NCBI GenBank assembly: GCA_030141605.1
Contig: JAQGDQ010000256.1
Location: forward strand, 225,001 to 256,000
Reading direction: 5' to 3'
Source: Tubiluchus corallicola
Taxonomy: Eukaryota; Priapulida; Priapulimorpha; Priapulimorphida; Tubiluchidae
Length of the DNA stretch: 31,000 nt
Shown here: positions 20,119 through 30,851 of the stretch, one piece after another
How the letters are laid out: every line of letters starts with the position of its first letter
Position numbering within the stretch: the first letter of the stretch is position 1
Made by a program: the position numbers and the translations under genes
The notes under the pieces: model-generated
The model's input: only the letters and a program-made list of their open reading frames with translations
Told to the model about the DNA's origin: nothing
The model's database searches: none

Positions 20119-20740
20119 CAGTTAAACTCCAACGCACATTTGACGAAATTAATATTTTTTTGTTACATTACCAAAACTTCTTGGTAATAAATAATTTAAA
20201 TTATTACAGTGTTATCCCAACGTAATTTTCCCAACAAGTAAAATGTATGCAGTATTACAATATACAATAACTAGTCACCAACTTACACATAATTTTTGTC
20301 AGTGAAATCAAACATTGAGAAAACAAGCACAACAAAATATTCCAGCATCAATTTTTTTGTAGAATATAGTTTTAGCACACTGCAAACACTGCTGTGCGCA
20401 CCAAGTCCAGTGAAATAATTTTGCTGACGTCTGAAATATTTCTGAAGCATCAATGGAACGTTATACAACTAAAAGTGGCTAAAAGTGTCCGGCAATGCTG
20501 ATACACATCCCATACATCAGTTTATGCCCCAGTATCAAAATGACATGACTCAGATTACTCTATAATAGTTATTAGATATACAATAATACTTAGACAGGTC
20601 AGGGTTTTTTATTAGTCCTGTTATACACGATAACAATTTAATAGATCATAATTTCTTATAAATCACTTTATATTGATTCTTGTATATAGTTCCGTATCTT
20701 AGCTATTTATGTCAAAACAATACAGTGTTGGAGGTTTACA
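20119..20740. mobile_element. Possible mariner-like MITE
   Basis: After TA (20117-20118) the sequence runs CAGTTAAACTCCAACGCACA and TTTGAC. At 20712-20740, GTCAAA..GTGTTGGAGGTTTA is a gapped reverse complement of that end. The interior is noncoding. The ends match only with gaps, and the right-hand TA is not exact. Confidence 0.35.
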
Positions 20741-21021
20741 ATAATATGCTGATGTAACAATTTAAAAATATAATACAGAAACAGAAAAAAATAAAATAGT
20801 TTTGCAGTTACTGTTATATTTTCCTAACAACAATTAAAAAGTACACAACAACCTGCTTTGGAAAATAAAATCTAAAAATACTAATAAAAAATATAAGTAT
20901 TTATGTCTTTGGTTATTTCATATTAGCAACACAACAGTTTTAAGATTTTACTTAAAATTAATTTCTTTGGCTTTTTATAGTACATTTTTGCCACATAATG
21001 TGATAAAAGAGACTCAGGAGT

Positions 21022-21189
21022 AGGGGTAAGCATTCTCTATCAGAAAGCGAATTCGAATAACGATTTTTGACTTTCGAACTGAAATCAAACCGAATTTCAA
21101 GATTTTGAATCGGAATAGAATTCAGTTTTAAAGATCATTTGAGAATGGAATTCGAATCCTTCAAATCATCGAATATTCGATGCTCACCC
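21022..21189. mobile_element. ~170-bp MITE flanked by CAGGAGT direct repeats
   Basis: The left end AGGGGTAAGCAT and the inverted right end GGGGTGAGCAT form short inverted repeats. CAGGAGT occurs immediately outside on both sides (21015-21021 and 21190-21196). The interior is rich in GAATTCGAAT-like palindromes (21049, 21151, 21170). The style fits a small hAT-type MITE, though the exact duplication length (7 or 8) is unclear. Confidence 0.65.
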
Positions 21190-21196
21190 CAGGAGT

Positions 21197-22181
21197 TCTT
21201 TGTATATAATTGCATTAGGTAAACCACAATTGTCAAATATAAATAAACACTATTAATTTACCACAGGTTTATAGCAGAATTTTAGAGAACACAGTTATAA
21301 TTAATTTTTACAAAGTTATTCAAATCGTATAACAGTACTATTATACCTTAACAGTCACAGAACTTCATCACCTACACCTGAATGTAGCAGTTGGCTGCTA
21401 CGCCAAACACTTGACTATATAATCAATTTATTTTAGGGACCAAAAAATTGCCATAAGTTACCTAAAATATGTATGAGTTAGCCAATAATGGATTTAAGAA
21501 TTAATACAAGTCGAACCAAATCAGAAATAACTAAATTTGTCCTTAAGCATATTTCACTGTGCAAATCCATAAATGCAGGATAGGCTTAGTAAAAATATCT
21601 GTAACTCTGTTAACCACTTACAATTTGGCATTCACTAGTACCTAGACATGCAAACAACATCAATGTAGTAGGCTGTAATACTGAACTTGCAAAATAATTT
21701 AACGTTACGACTTAAAAAGCTGTACAGAAAAACTAATATGGTTAATACACATTTGACGTATTTAGCCAGTTTATATCAATTTAACCAACACAGCATACAC
21801 GCATCTAAAAAACAATTTCACATCCTACATAATATAAATTTAAAACACTGAAATACTCCAGGAACATTTAAATAACATTCTTTGTTGATTCTTTGGCTTT
21901 CTTTGAGGGAGTACACAGAATATATTCTAAAAATTATTAAAATATCTGATTGGAACCCAATTTACTAACATTCTTGAGAAATTCTTTGCTCTTCATGTTG
22001 TATAACATTGATCAGATAAAACACAAAGAAAATGAAATGCAAAATTGTACTGAGGAGAAATACAGCAAAAGATAATTCTGTTTTAAAATATTTGACATTG
22101 TTTCAATGTCATTTTACCCACATAGGTTGCTAAGATTGTAGCTTTTGGTACATCAAAAAGCTCTTAAATAAAGTATTTAAT
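21197..22181. other. Intergenic sequence, nothing recognised
   Basis: AT-rich, no supported features. Confidence 0.5.
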
Positions 22182-22366
22182 TTAATAAGACTGAAAACAC
22201 TTTGCACTCTCAACAGGAAGCAAGTCCAAGTTGGTGTCATTACAAACCACAAGTGCTCCATAATATGCTAGGTCAAATCGCATTTCGATCTGGGCCCGAC
22301 TTGCAGGGGTAAAAAGCATGATGCAATTCATCTTTTCTTTCATCTTTTTCACCGAATGGTTCCGAT
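22182..22366 (-). CDS. Candidate terminal exon, function unknown
   Basis: A minus-strand frame of about 60 residues reads RNHSVKKMKEKMNC, then IMLFTPASRAQIEMRFDLAY, then YGALVVCNDTNLDLLPVE and ends at TAA (22182-22184). A likely 3' splice site (pyrimidine-rich TTCTCTTCATATACAAATAAG) ends at 22367, and an in-frame TAA lies just before it, as expected for an intron. Composition is strongly protein-like. The family was not recognised. The competing frame (next entry) overlaps it, and both cannot be fully right. Confidence 0.4.
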
Positions 22367-22740
22367 CTTATTTGTATATGAAGAGAATTGTAACAAAAGA
22401 ATGTTAGTGAATTTTCATCCTCATGCTTGCAGACTAGTAATTTAATGTATATACGTATATCATGACTATTCCAATGACAAGTCCATTGATTGCTTTTAAT
22501 ATATTGCACAATGCTAATAAAATCATTATGACAAGCAAGCACCGACAAAAAGTTATTACAACATCTGGCATCACAAATGCCACCTAAAAGCAGAAAATCA
22601 TAATTCATACATATTATCACAGAAATACACAAAACAAATAATGCAATGCATCCACTCAGAAGAGGTGCCAGAAGCCCACTAAATAAAATATTTTCCTTAT
22701 AAGTTAACAGAATTTTAATTTGCAGAAAAAAATGCACCAT
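22273..22740 (-). CDS. Candidate small cysteine-rich membrane protein or exons of one
   Basis: An open frame of 155 codons contains a hydrophobic helix (GLLAPLLSGCIALFVLCISV, residues about 23-45), then a cysteine-rich part (GGICDARCCNNF, VCKHEDENSL, FFCYNS) and a charged tail (GEKDERKDELHH). Possible 3' splice sites occur inside it (TTTTATTTAG near 22678 and TTTTCTGCTTTTAG near 22580), so the frame may really be two exons read through. It lies downstream of the glycosyltransferase on the same strand. No family was recognised. It overlaps the better-looking terminal exon in another frame and may be chance. Confidence 0.25.
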   Translation of the reverse strand: MVHFFLQIKILLTYKENILFSGLLAPLLSGCIALFVLCISVIICMNYDFLLLGGICDARCCNNFLSVLACHNDFISIVQYIKSNQWTCHWNSHDIRIYIKLLVCKHEDENSLTFFCYNSLHIQIRSEPFGEKDERKDELHHAFYPCKSGPDRNAI

Positions 22741-22938
22741 TGTGCATAAAAGTCATCTTCCTACAAACAACAACGACATATAGTTTGCATTAACATCACC
22801 ATAGTGCTATTATATCAGAAACCGTAATAAAAGTTTGGACACATGTCAAACTAAAAGCCTATATATCTCAGATAAATTCCCGTTTACAAGCCAATGCATC
22901 ATTTTCCAGGTAAAAGATCATCAGTGTAAATACCTAGA

Positions 22939-23157
22939 TTACTGTAGCTGTGCATGTACATAAAATTTAAGCAGAGGCACCAAAATAACTGCTATCAATA
23001 GCAAAGTGCTAAAAAAGACATTACACCAGTGTAGCCCAAACATGAAAATGCAAAATATCATAATACTGTTATATAAAACCTTCACCGTGACACAGTTATA
23101 TCTGAAATGAAGTTGTAATACTAGCAGGCCTCTACTGCAAGGCAGCTGTATTGACAA
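22939..23157 (-). CDS. Possible membrane-segment exon, uncertain
   Basis: A 72-codon open frame encodes a very hydrophobic tail (FCIFMFGLHWCNVFF, STLLLIAVILVPLL). A candidate 3' splice site (ACTTCATTTCAG) lies just inside its 5' part near 23103. It could be an upstream exon of the 22.2-22.7 kb gene, but AT-rich noncoding DNA often yields such hydrophobic frames. Confidence 0.2.
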   Translation of the reverse strand: MSIQLPCSRGLLVLQLHFRYNCVTVKVLYNSIMIFCIFMFGLHWCNVFFSTLLLIAVILVPLLKFYVHAQLQ

Positions 23158-23262
23158 TAATTAAGCTACCTTTACAACAAGAGTTATTGCCCACACAATG
23201 TCAGTACTATATCACAGCACATGCAATCTTTACTTCAACTACAAGGAAAGTGAAGACAGATT

Positions 23263-24637
23263 TTAATCAATAAATTCTTCTGTTCCATAATACATTAGCC
23301 TTGCCATCTGCCCAAATGTCGTATCCAATTTTTTTATATTCTCTGGGTTGTGTTCTTTAATTGGATCATTCTTTGTCAAGTAGCTTCTGTGTTGGTAGAG
23401 TAGATGAACAGCATGCCACTGATGCCATTTGACTTTATTTTGAAATATTTGGTAAATTAGTGGCACAGACACGCCAAATACACTGTCAGGCACACAATGA
23501 GCTATATTGGGGTCCTTCCACAATATCGCCTTAGTTGGAAGCTCTCCTGCATTATAATACCATTGGGAATCATCAAACTGATGATATGTGTCATAATACT
23601 TCAGCAAAAATGGTGCATTACGTGTGCCAATCAAAATCTGATTTCCGATATACGCATCTTTTGATGGCCAGCCCACAGTAAAGGTATAGTTTCTGAATTC
23701 GTTGAAAGATTTTATCACGTACACATCGTTGTCAAGATAAATACCTCCTTGCTCCATGAGAATTTGTAACCTAGCTACATCTGATGCATGCTGAACTACC
23801 TTTATTGAGCGACCAAATATCTGTGTTGGTCTTTTCTGAAACACAATCTCAATAACATTGTCACTTCTATTACTCACTAGATGCTCCCAGAATTCCCCTG
23901 ATGGACGTTCATCACAGTGAATATAAAGTTTTTTTGGTCTAAGGTTTTGCAATGCAGCCTTTATACACAGCATTTCCACGAATGTTACAAGAGGTTGTCC
24001 AAATCTAACAAAATGTACTACGTTTGGCACAAGATAATCCAGTTCCTGGTAATCAGTGAACACTGGACCCACTGATTTGTCTCCAGTGTTTCCCAATGGT
24101 ATTATAGCTACAAAATCACCTGCCCAGTAATAGTAACCCATAGCCATACATAACGTCAGTGTTACTCCAACAATTATGAGAAAAATTGACTTATATCCAC
24201 CAAACCCTGCAAAAAATGTAATACACAAAATCAACAAAAAACATTATATATTGTTTGGAAAAAAATTGTAACCCATTACTACAGCCCACTTAGTGTGACT
24301 CTGCAACTGTTTGCCATTTTTAGCTTCATACAAAATCAAAAGTCCCACTTCTCTACAGTACAAAACAAAAACTTGATGAAAATACATATATCAGATTCTG
24401 TAATAGTCAAAATTAACTTAAACATATTTGAAAAATGAAAATGTATTTGAGCAATGATTCTTATCTAAAGTTAAATGGTATGTTGAACATCACAAAATCT
24501 TTTTTTCCTATAAGTACTCTAGAATAAAGCCTATTTTAGCAATTCTGTGCCCAAATAATATTTGGCAAATATTGAACAACAATTAGCACATAACAATTAG
24601 CAAGTAGGAAAAAAATAGCTAAGTACTTACCAGTCAT
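23263..24637 (-). CDS. Golgi-type DXD glycosyltransferase (Gly_transf_sug/GT32-like), two exons
   Basis: The coding sequence joins exon 1 (24631-24637, ATG ACT G) to exon 2 (23263-24206), giving 316 residues. The donor is G|GTAAGTACTT and the acceptor is TTACATTTTTTGCAG|G, both strong; an alternative unspliced start would run into this intron. Residues about 9-30 form a signal anchor (SIFLIIVGVTLTLCMAMGYY), expected of a type II Golgi protein. The core is HASDVARLQILMEQGGIYLDNDVYV, with the DXD sugar-nucleotide and metal site at Asp161-Asp163. This is the signature of the glycosyltransferase family 'sugar-binding region containing DXD motif', which includes alpha-1,4-hexosyltransferases. Its donor and acceptor sugars cannot be read from sequence. 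A sequon (NRS) and NYT lie in the lumenal part. The length is close to the family's usual 300-380 residues. Confidence 0.88.
24207..24630 (-). other. Intron of the glycosyltransferase gene
   Basis: A 424-bp GT-AG intron. It begins GTAAGTACTT at 24630 and ends TTTTTTGCAG at 24207. It is AT-rich and phase 1, splitting the third codon (G|GG). Confidence 0.82.
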
Positions 24638-26506
24638 GTTTGAACATTGGTCCACCTTTATCAAGTTTATTAGACTTCAAGAAGTTTGATCAAATCACCC
24701 ACATCTGGCTGTTGTGAAGACTGGAGAAGAACCACAATACCACAGTACATTTATCTATTTTTATTACCTTAAAATAAAATGGTACTAATTTAACAAAGAC
24801 ATTTAACGAAGTAACTAATTTACACCAATGGAGAGTGTAAAAAGCTAACTACACCTCTTTTATACACTATATATGTGCTATAAACAGATTTGAAAGCTGC
24901 TAAAACTGTGACAATGAACCACAAATAAAACTCCACTAAGTGAAGCTCTGGGATATGCAGGCAGAACTAGACAAAAGATGAGGTTGAACAAAAAAATAAA
25001 AACCAAGTACGATGGGCAGGAATAACTATGACACGCTAGAACAAAACTAGAAGTTAAGCTAAATATTTTTTACCCTCATGAGGGGCAGCAACTGCAAATG
25101 ACTGGTGGTTTATAATCTATGTATGGCAGAGCGTTGCAGAGAGCTAGTGATGTGCAGTTAATCGAAAAAACTCCCGACTCAATTTTTTTTCTTAGACTAT
25201 TAATCTAAAAAAACGATTAACCGACTACACAATATTTAAGGGACTAACAGACGAGGTTAAGTTGTCCCCAAGCAATTTTTCAGATTGTCTGTTTGCACAT
25301 TAGTTTCCTGCGAAGCTGCTGACTCTGGTATGCTGCAGAATACTGTAAGCATGTATTATAATATCACCCAGTCAATGATTCATTGCTATACTTCATTTAT
25401 AGATAACTAGCCCAGTAAGTAGCGACACCCCATCCGATAATGCAGTGGCCTACCTCATTACAGTATTATATAATGCTGTAGAAACAATCAATTAGCATCT
25501 ACACACAGATTCAAATGCCACACATACTGAAATAAAATATTTTGATTGAGCAGAATGGCGGCGCTGCAACAAAAATAGCATCGTAGGCTGGTGGTATTAG
25601 ATATGGGCAAAGTAATAATTTTGCGATTTTGGGTTTGTGGTACGAGCACAATTTTAGATACCATATATAGCTTTTTAATTTCTCATGCTAATTACTATTT
25701 TCCAGTTTCCCAATCCACAACTATTACACCCAAGTGTAAAAGTACTTGGCAATTTCACTTTGCTAAGGTATGTACTTGAAGGCGAGAAATGATTTATTTT
25801 ACACTAATCGGGGTTAGACTTTTGCTTACACACGGGCGTGGGAAATCAAACAGGGTTAATCAAATTATATTTTTATAATCACATTCGACTTAGAAAAATT
25901 TCTACTAACCATTGAGTCAAAATGTGTTTTTTTTACAGTTTGCCACATTGCAAGTCAGTATCTAGCACTGAACAGTAGGACCTATATCTTCATATAATGC
26001 ATATTATTGTGGCAGGACAGGAATCTAACTTACTATAAAGAATTAGAGACAACAAATCGGTTCAACCAGACTTGAGGTGTCTTACACACATATCCTCCCT
26101 TAACAAAAGATAGAAATTTATGGCATCTAGGAAAAAAATCCATCTATTCTAGAGGATATGTTCTACTAGAACGAGATAATGAAGAATTTAGGCAATTATT
26201 GTCAAAGTACTATTTTATAGCTGGTTATATTTAATTTATGTGAACACTGTTATTACATGTATTTGTTTATAATTTACATGAGACAGTAAGTATTCTGCAA
26301 TTATTATCATCACTGTATTGTAGTTATCAAAAGAACAGACATAAGTTCTATCAAGTTATGGTAAGACCAAAGTAACCCAAGTCTGAGGTAAGTTTGTCAG
26401 TCTGTAAGTAAACGAGCAAGCATGGAAAGAAGGGATGCATATATTTATCAACACAAATCAGATTTCCTTTTATATTGTCGTATCGCTGTTTGTGTGCTTA
26501 TACTCT
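24638..26506. other. Intergenic sequence upstream of the glycosyltransferase
   Basis: The first part is the promoter/5' UTR side of the glycosyltransferase. Nothing else coding is recognised. It contains one small inverted-repeat element (25147-25230). Confidence 0.5.
25147..25230. mobile_element. Very short inverted-repeat element (possible MITE)
   Basis: GTGATGTGCAGTTAATCG at the left matches the inverted right end GTGTAGTCGGTTAATCG with small gaps. The interior is AT-rich with a TTAGACTATTAATCTAA palindrome (25193-25209). No clear target duplication. Confidence 0.4.
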
Positions 26507-26910
26507 CTAAAACATGGCATGCCCCACCTGCTAATGCTTAGTACTCCTATCCGCTACTGCTGCACACACTGTGTTTGCAGTATATCTATATACATCAGTA
26601 GCTGACCCCTCTCGGTTTTTTTGCTCAGAAATTGCTCTGACAAATGGCTGGCTTTCTTTTTTAAAGCTTAATTGCCTGTTTCTTTTACTAATTTCTGCTG
26701 AGAATTGTTGTCCACTGTTTATCACCGATGTGTACCTAATTTGTAATTTTGTCTCTTCATTTGGGTGCATTTCCGTTCTAAAACATGGCATGGCTCTACC
26801 TGTTGATGGAAGGCACTACTATCCACCGCCACTACCCATGATGAATTGTCCCTCAAACTAGATTTGTATTTGCAGCATATCTAGTGCGTAGCTGACCCAC
26901 ACTTTTTGTC
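26507..26910. repeat. Diverged tandem duplication of the LINE tail
   Basis: CTAAAACATGGCATG occurs at 26507 and again at 26778. Each is followed by similar CACCTGCTAATG/TACCTGTTGATGG, GTTTGCAG/TTTGCAG, TATATC/CATATC and GTAGCTGACCC blocks. The period is about 270-295 bases. The copies differ by many substitutions and a roughly 24-base indel, so the duplication is old. Confidence 0.7.
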
Positions 26911-27502
26911 GTTTCAAGAGCTTTACATAATGCTATGGGTAAGAGGAGATTCTTGAGGTAATTTTGCGCATATAAATCCAATGCAAACTTCTTATTTTGA
27001 TTTGTTTATTCCAATTGTACTTTTTAACAACATCCTACAGATCACCACTGGATATTCTGTCAGGCCATTTCTCATTATTGTCCATAACTCAGCATTGTAT
27101 AAAAATACAGGTTCAACTAAAGTTGAAAGGGTCCGGACATTGGTTGCAAGAGAAAGTCTATTGTTTTTAAAAACCATCTCTGAATAAGCAGACAGATTTT
27201 CCTCTGTTGTATGTTGGCTTCAGTATCTAACAAGCTACAAATATTTACATTTTTTCCGGGAATCGTCAAGGCCTCACGGAATATGATAGTGTTCAGTCTC
27301 TGCATTGTTGACTTTAAAATTACATTTTTCTCAACAGCAGCTGATCATGCAGTTTGCATCTTTCAGTTCCTCTATATTAATTGTAGTGTAATTGATGTAA
27401 ACTCATTCTGCATATCATCTGCATATTGCGCGGAGTTAAAGATAAAGGCCTTCCAAATCAGTGGCATAGTATGTGGTGTGCTGTACCATACAGGGCAGCC
27501 AA

Positions 27503-27877
27503 TGAGTGTTTGATAACACGATACACGAATGAAATACACAAATGACAGGCATTTGCAATAATATATAAAATTCCGAAGAACTAACGAGAACACACGTAAA
27601 CCAATGTTCGGCAACAAAAACTTATAACAGGACACTAAATAAGTGATAATCAATAAAATTAGAATATTTTTACCAACAACCCAACCATTTTTACCATACT
27701 CGGTGTCGCACAGACAGACAAGTACAGATCTGTACCTCTAGCCAATGCCTTAAAAAACGATAGCATTCATCAAGCCATGCATCGCGTGTGTCTACTGTGG
27801 CAGTATCATGCAGCAGTCAGAGCTGTGTTAGGTTTAAGGAAAGGGGCGGCCAATTTGGTAGCGCACAGGGCAGCCAA
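27503..27877. mobile_element. Segment inside the LINE relic flanked by 13-bp direct repeats
   Basis: ACAGGGCAGCCAA lies at 27490-27502 and again at 27865-27877, exactly 375 bases apart. On the minus strand each copy encodes a GCPV(R/W)Y peptide in the LINE frame. An insertion with target duplication explains both the direct repeat and the overlong spacing between RT motifs. The interior has no recognised TIRs or coding frame. A local tandem duplication is the alternative. Confidence 0.5.
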
Positions 27878-28765
27878 ACCTGCTACGCATCCACTCCATA
27901 TGTAGCATAATTATGTTCAACTGCGTAACTGGTCTGAAGTTTTCTGGATTAAGATCTGTGTAGGTATGGTCCTTCATTTCTTCACAAGGTAGCCCTAGAG
28001 AGTTATCTGTCATAGCTACAGCAAGATGTAAAGCAAAATGGACAATCTCCCTTGAGGTACCCCAAGTTTAAAACAGAATGGCGTGGGTGTCCTTCCTTTA
28101 TATCAGACTTGGATAGTGAGATTTTGCAAGAATATACAGAGCAAAGTGCAACTCATCTTCATTTAAAACTTCTAATACTTGTTAAGTAAGACGCTTCTTT
28201 TAGCCGTGTCAAAAGTTATTGACATATCAAGAAGTGCATAGAAAAGAATAGAATGGATGAAAAGGCTTTTTCTGCTATTAATTTACGTGTGTGAACAAGC
28301 CAGTGTCAGAAGTAAAGAAAACTTATTCCACGTTTTATGAGCTCAGCGCTGAATTCATCTATCCCAGGACTTTGGTTACTTTTTAGTGATTTTACTGCTA
28401 CTCGTATCTCAGTTCCAATAAATGGATAACACCGCGTTCTGTATTCAGTTTGTATTAATTTAAATGTTTTTTATTGAACACAGAACATATTTTTTCCTGG
28501 GTCATGTACAGTGTTAGCCTAATAGACCAGAAAGATTGTTAGCATTGCTCTCATAGAACAGAAGGATTGTTTGAGTAGGTTATTTACAATCCCCTCTTCT
28601 GTTTTTACATTTAGCTTTTTATTAGTTTTGAAATTCTGCAGAATACGAATGGCTCCGAGTCTGAAGCATCTAAACTAGACGAATCATTATTGGAGTTTTC
28701 TATTTCCTCTGCGAGTGAACAAGCGTTAGCCTCTTCTATTGAATTTTTGCGACCACGAATCTAAT

Positions 28766-29142
28766 TCATTATACAAAAATTACTAGAAGACAATGCAAAA
28801 ATTTATCAAAAATCGACTCACTACAGAGAGAAAGAAATAGTATAAATTTGTCTCTTGTCTTATCGCACAAACTATTCTGCGAATAGCAGAAACCTTATTC
28901 GAAATTTTGGTTCGTATTTCTTATAGAAGATCTGCCATACATACCGTAGCATTTTTCATGGAGTCTGAGTGGTGAAAGTGCTCAAATCTTGCATTTTTAC
29001 CGACGAAATCCAGAAAGATTAAAAAATTTAACATTTTTGCACCTAATAGATATCAGAGATGATAACATAAGCATATAGGCAGTATGCGTAACATAACGTA
29101 AGAATATTGTTCGTCGTGATTTGTAGGTAGGTATGCTTACCA
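28766..29142. other. Unassigned sequence
   Basis: No recognised gene. It may include more of the decayed LINE upstream part. Confidence 0.4.
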
Positions 29143-29478
29143 TAACCCATCGGTGTCAGGGATGTCGCTAGGGTTGGTGTCAATCCGTGCGTTGCAGCTC
29201 ATATACTGTGTCATGCAAAATCCTTTAGTAGTATCTTGTGTACGTAGCTAGCACTTGCTACATTGCGATTACGAAAAACATCATCTAGACAACATCATTT
29301 TGTTTTCCATCCTACTGAGTTAAAGTGCTAAGAACACGTTAGTACATCGACAATATTTATTCTAAAATGAATAAAATGAAACTTTTAATTTTTTATTTAT
29401 TTATTTTTTATCTCTGAGTTATTTGAAATATTTGAGAAGCAACCCTTTTAATCGTATGAAAATACACTACTTAGTTGA
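29143..29478 (-). repeat. Dispersed ~310-bp repeat, copy 2 (reverse orientation)
   Basis: Reverse-complement relative of 5760-6066, sharing the GCTAGGGTTGGTGTC, CATCTAGACAACATCATTTT, GTTTTCCATCCTACTGAGTT, AAAGTGCTAAGAACAC and GAAGCAAC..TTTTAA blocks. It ends a few bases before the GTAGGG MITE. It has no coding capacity. Confidence 0.75.
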
Positions 29479-29485
29479 AATATCA

Positions 29486-30437
29486 TGTAGGGAGCCGAGC
29501 ACTAGCCCAAGTAGGACACTTCCGGTAAAACCCATGTGCTAAAAGTAGTGTCCTACATGGGCAGCCCAAGAAGGACACTAGCGATTTTTGTCAAGAATCG
29601 GTAATTTTGTCAAATTTTTCAAAATTCTGTGAAAGTTTCTTCATTTTATTAAAAATTGTGCTTGTTGGTTGAGTTGTCGTCAGTTTGGCGTCATGAAAAC
29701 TTGCTTGACCTGGTGTTTAACTCAGCATGCAGTATGCAGGTATTGCTTTGCAGTGACTTTTGTAACTCGTTCACTGAACGAGAGTTTGTTTGGTAACAAA
29801 GCAGCTCATTTAGCGCTCTAGCATTGTTCAGCAGTATGGTTATAGTAGAGGTGAAATGAAACAATACTACAGGAAAATGTAAAAATGAGACAGATGCTGC
29901 TAAGCCTTCACAATACCAAAAAGTAATTTTTAACATTTAGGAAAAGCAAGGATAATTTGTTTTAATATTATCAGTAGTATTGTAACATGTAGGGCACTGT
30001 CCTACGTGGCTCGCTAGCCCATGTAGGACACATAGATCTCTAGAACGTTTACTTATAAGAAAACAATTATTTGCCCAAGAGGTAGTGAAACGGATCACCT
30101 GTTTGTGAAGTGAGACAAAATCAAAAATGATATACCTTAAACAAATGTTGAATTCGCAAAAAAGTGGTTTTTTTCACTTCAACAACATTAATATCAAAAG
30201 CAAATTTAATATTGTCCGTTCTACCAGCTCAGAATAAAATTAGTTTATTTTATTAGATGTATAATAAATTATTCAACGTGTACTAACGTTTTTAATTATT
30301 ATTTTACATAAACAAGGACAACGGACGGTGTCAGTACACTTAACGACTCAATTCGCGACCTGTCTCTAGTGTCCTACTTGGGCTAGCCCATGTATGCCGC
30401 GTCCTACTTGGGCTAGTGGGTTACTCGGCTCCCTACA
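29486..30437. mobile_element. MITE of the TGTAGGGAGCSGAG family, copy 2 (952 bp)
   Basis: The left and inverted right ends share TGTAGGGAGCCGAG exactly. After a 4-base offset they share CACTAGCCCAAGTAGGAC. The CCCAAGTAGGACAC motif or its complement (GTCCTAC.TGGGC) recurs at about 29505, 29550, 29570, 30010, 30025, 30370 and 30400. The right 450 bp aligns with 11761-12167. The left-centre (about 29600-29990) has no counterpart in copy 1, so the two differ by a large insertion or replacement. An open frame at 29691-29936 (minus) has no coding character. No target duplication is visible. Confidence 0.85.
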
Positions 30438-30673
30438 AAAAGAAACTGGCATGAAAACAGAAACAATTCTGTATTTACTAATTATATGTCAACAATCGGA
30501 ACTCTCCTTTACAAAACGTATCAAGAAAACATCTCTAGGCTTCCTTTACTAAGTCTATGAGACATGTTTACTTTTTTTTTCTGTTTTTTTGAAACTGCTA
30601 AATTGCTCTAGCTGACCATTGAAATTAACAAGAGAAAAACAAGACAAAAATTTAGTTAACTAAATAGGCAGAA

Positions 30674-30835
30674 ATGTAGATACTTGGGTAGGTAGGTACG
30701 TGGGTAGGTTCGTAGATATACCTAGGCAGGTCGGGTGATAAGTAGATAGGCATGCATGTCAGTCAGTCGGCAGATATGTAGGTAGGTAGGTAGTAGATAA
30801 GTACATAGATAGATAGACAGACAGGTGGATGGACA
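30674..30835. repeat. Degenerate tetranucleotide repeat (TAGG/GATA/CAGA)
   Basis: About 160 bases of imperfect 4-base units: GGTAGGTAGGTA, GTCAGTCAGTCGG, GGTAGGTAGGTAG, TAGATAGATAGACAGACAGG. Confidence 0.9.
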
Positions 30836-30851
30836 AAATAAACAAACCAGC

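Larger units (their letters stand above)
26507..28765 (-). mobile_element. LINE relic with RT domain, minus strand
   Basis: Reading right to left, broken frames give the ORF2 order. A Ser/acidic linker with RISKLIKS lies at about 28615-28765. QSPGIDEFSAELIK is near 28340-28380, ALLDISITFDTAKRS at 28195-28245 and GVPQG at 28051-28065. The catalytic AQYADD is at 27415-27432, SLLDTEANIQQRK at about 27190-27230 and LVEPVFLYNAELWT at 27077-27120. A C-terminal tail with YIDILQ and MPCF follows near 26520-26610. Stops and frameshifts are many, so it is dead. The spacing from GVPQG to YADD is about 630 bases, roughly twice what is normal, because of an extra segment (27503-27877). The tail region is duplicated. 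The upstream endonuclease was not found. Confidence 0.82.

Noticed and set aside
27211-27513. 100-codon plus-strand frame in the right-hand LINE
   Set aside because: Antisense to the RT palm motifs found on the minus strand.
29691-29936. 81-codon minus-strand frame in the long GTAGGG MITE
   Set aside because: No motif, low-information composition, inside a noncoding element.
30674-30835. Possible CRISPR-like or ordered spacer array
   Set aside because: Units are simple 4-base repeats with no unique spacers, and the window is eukaryotic.
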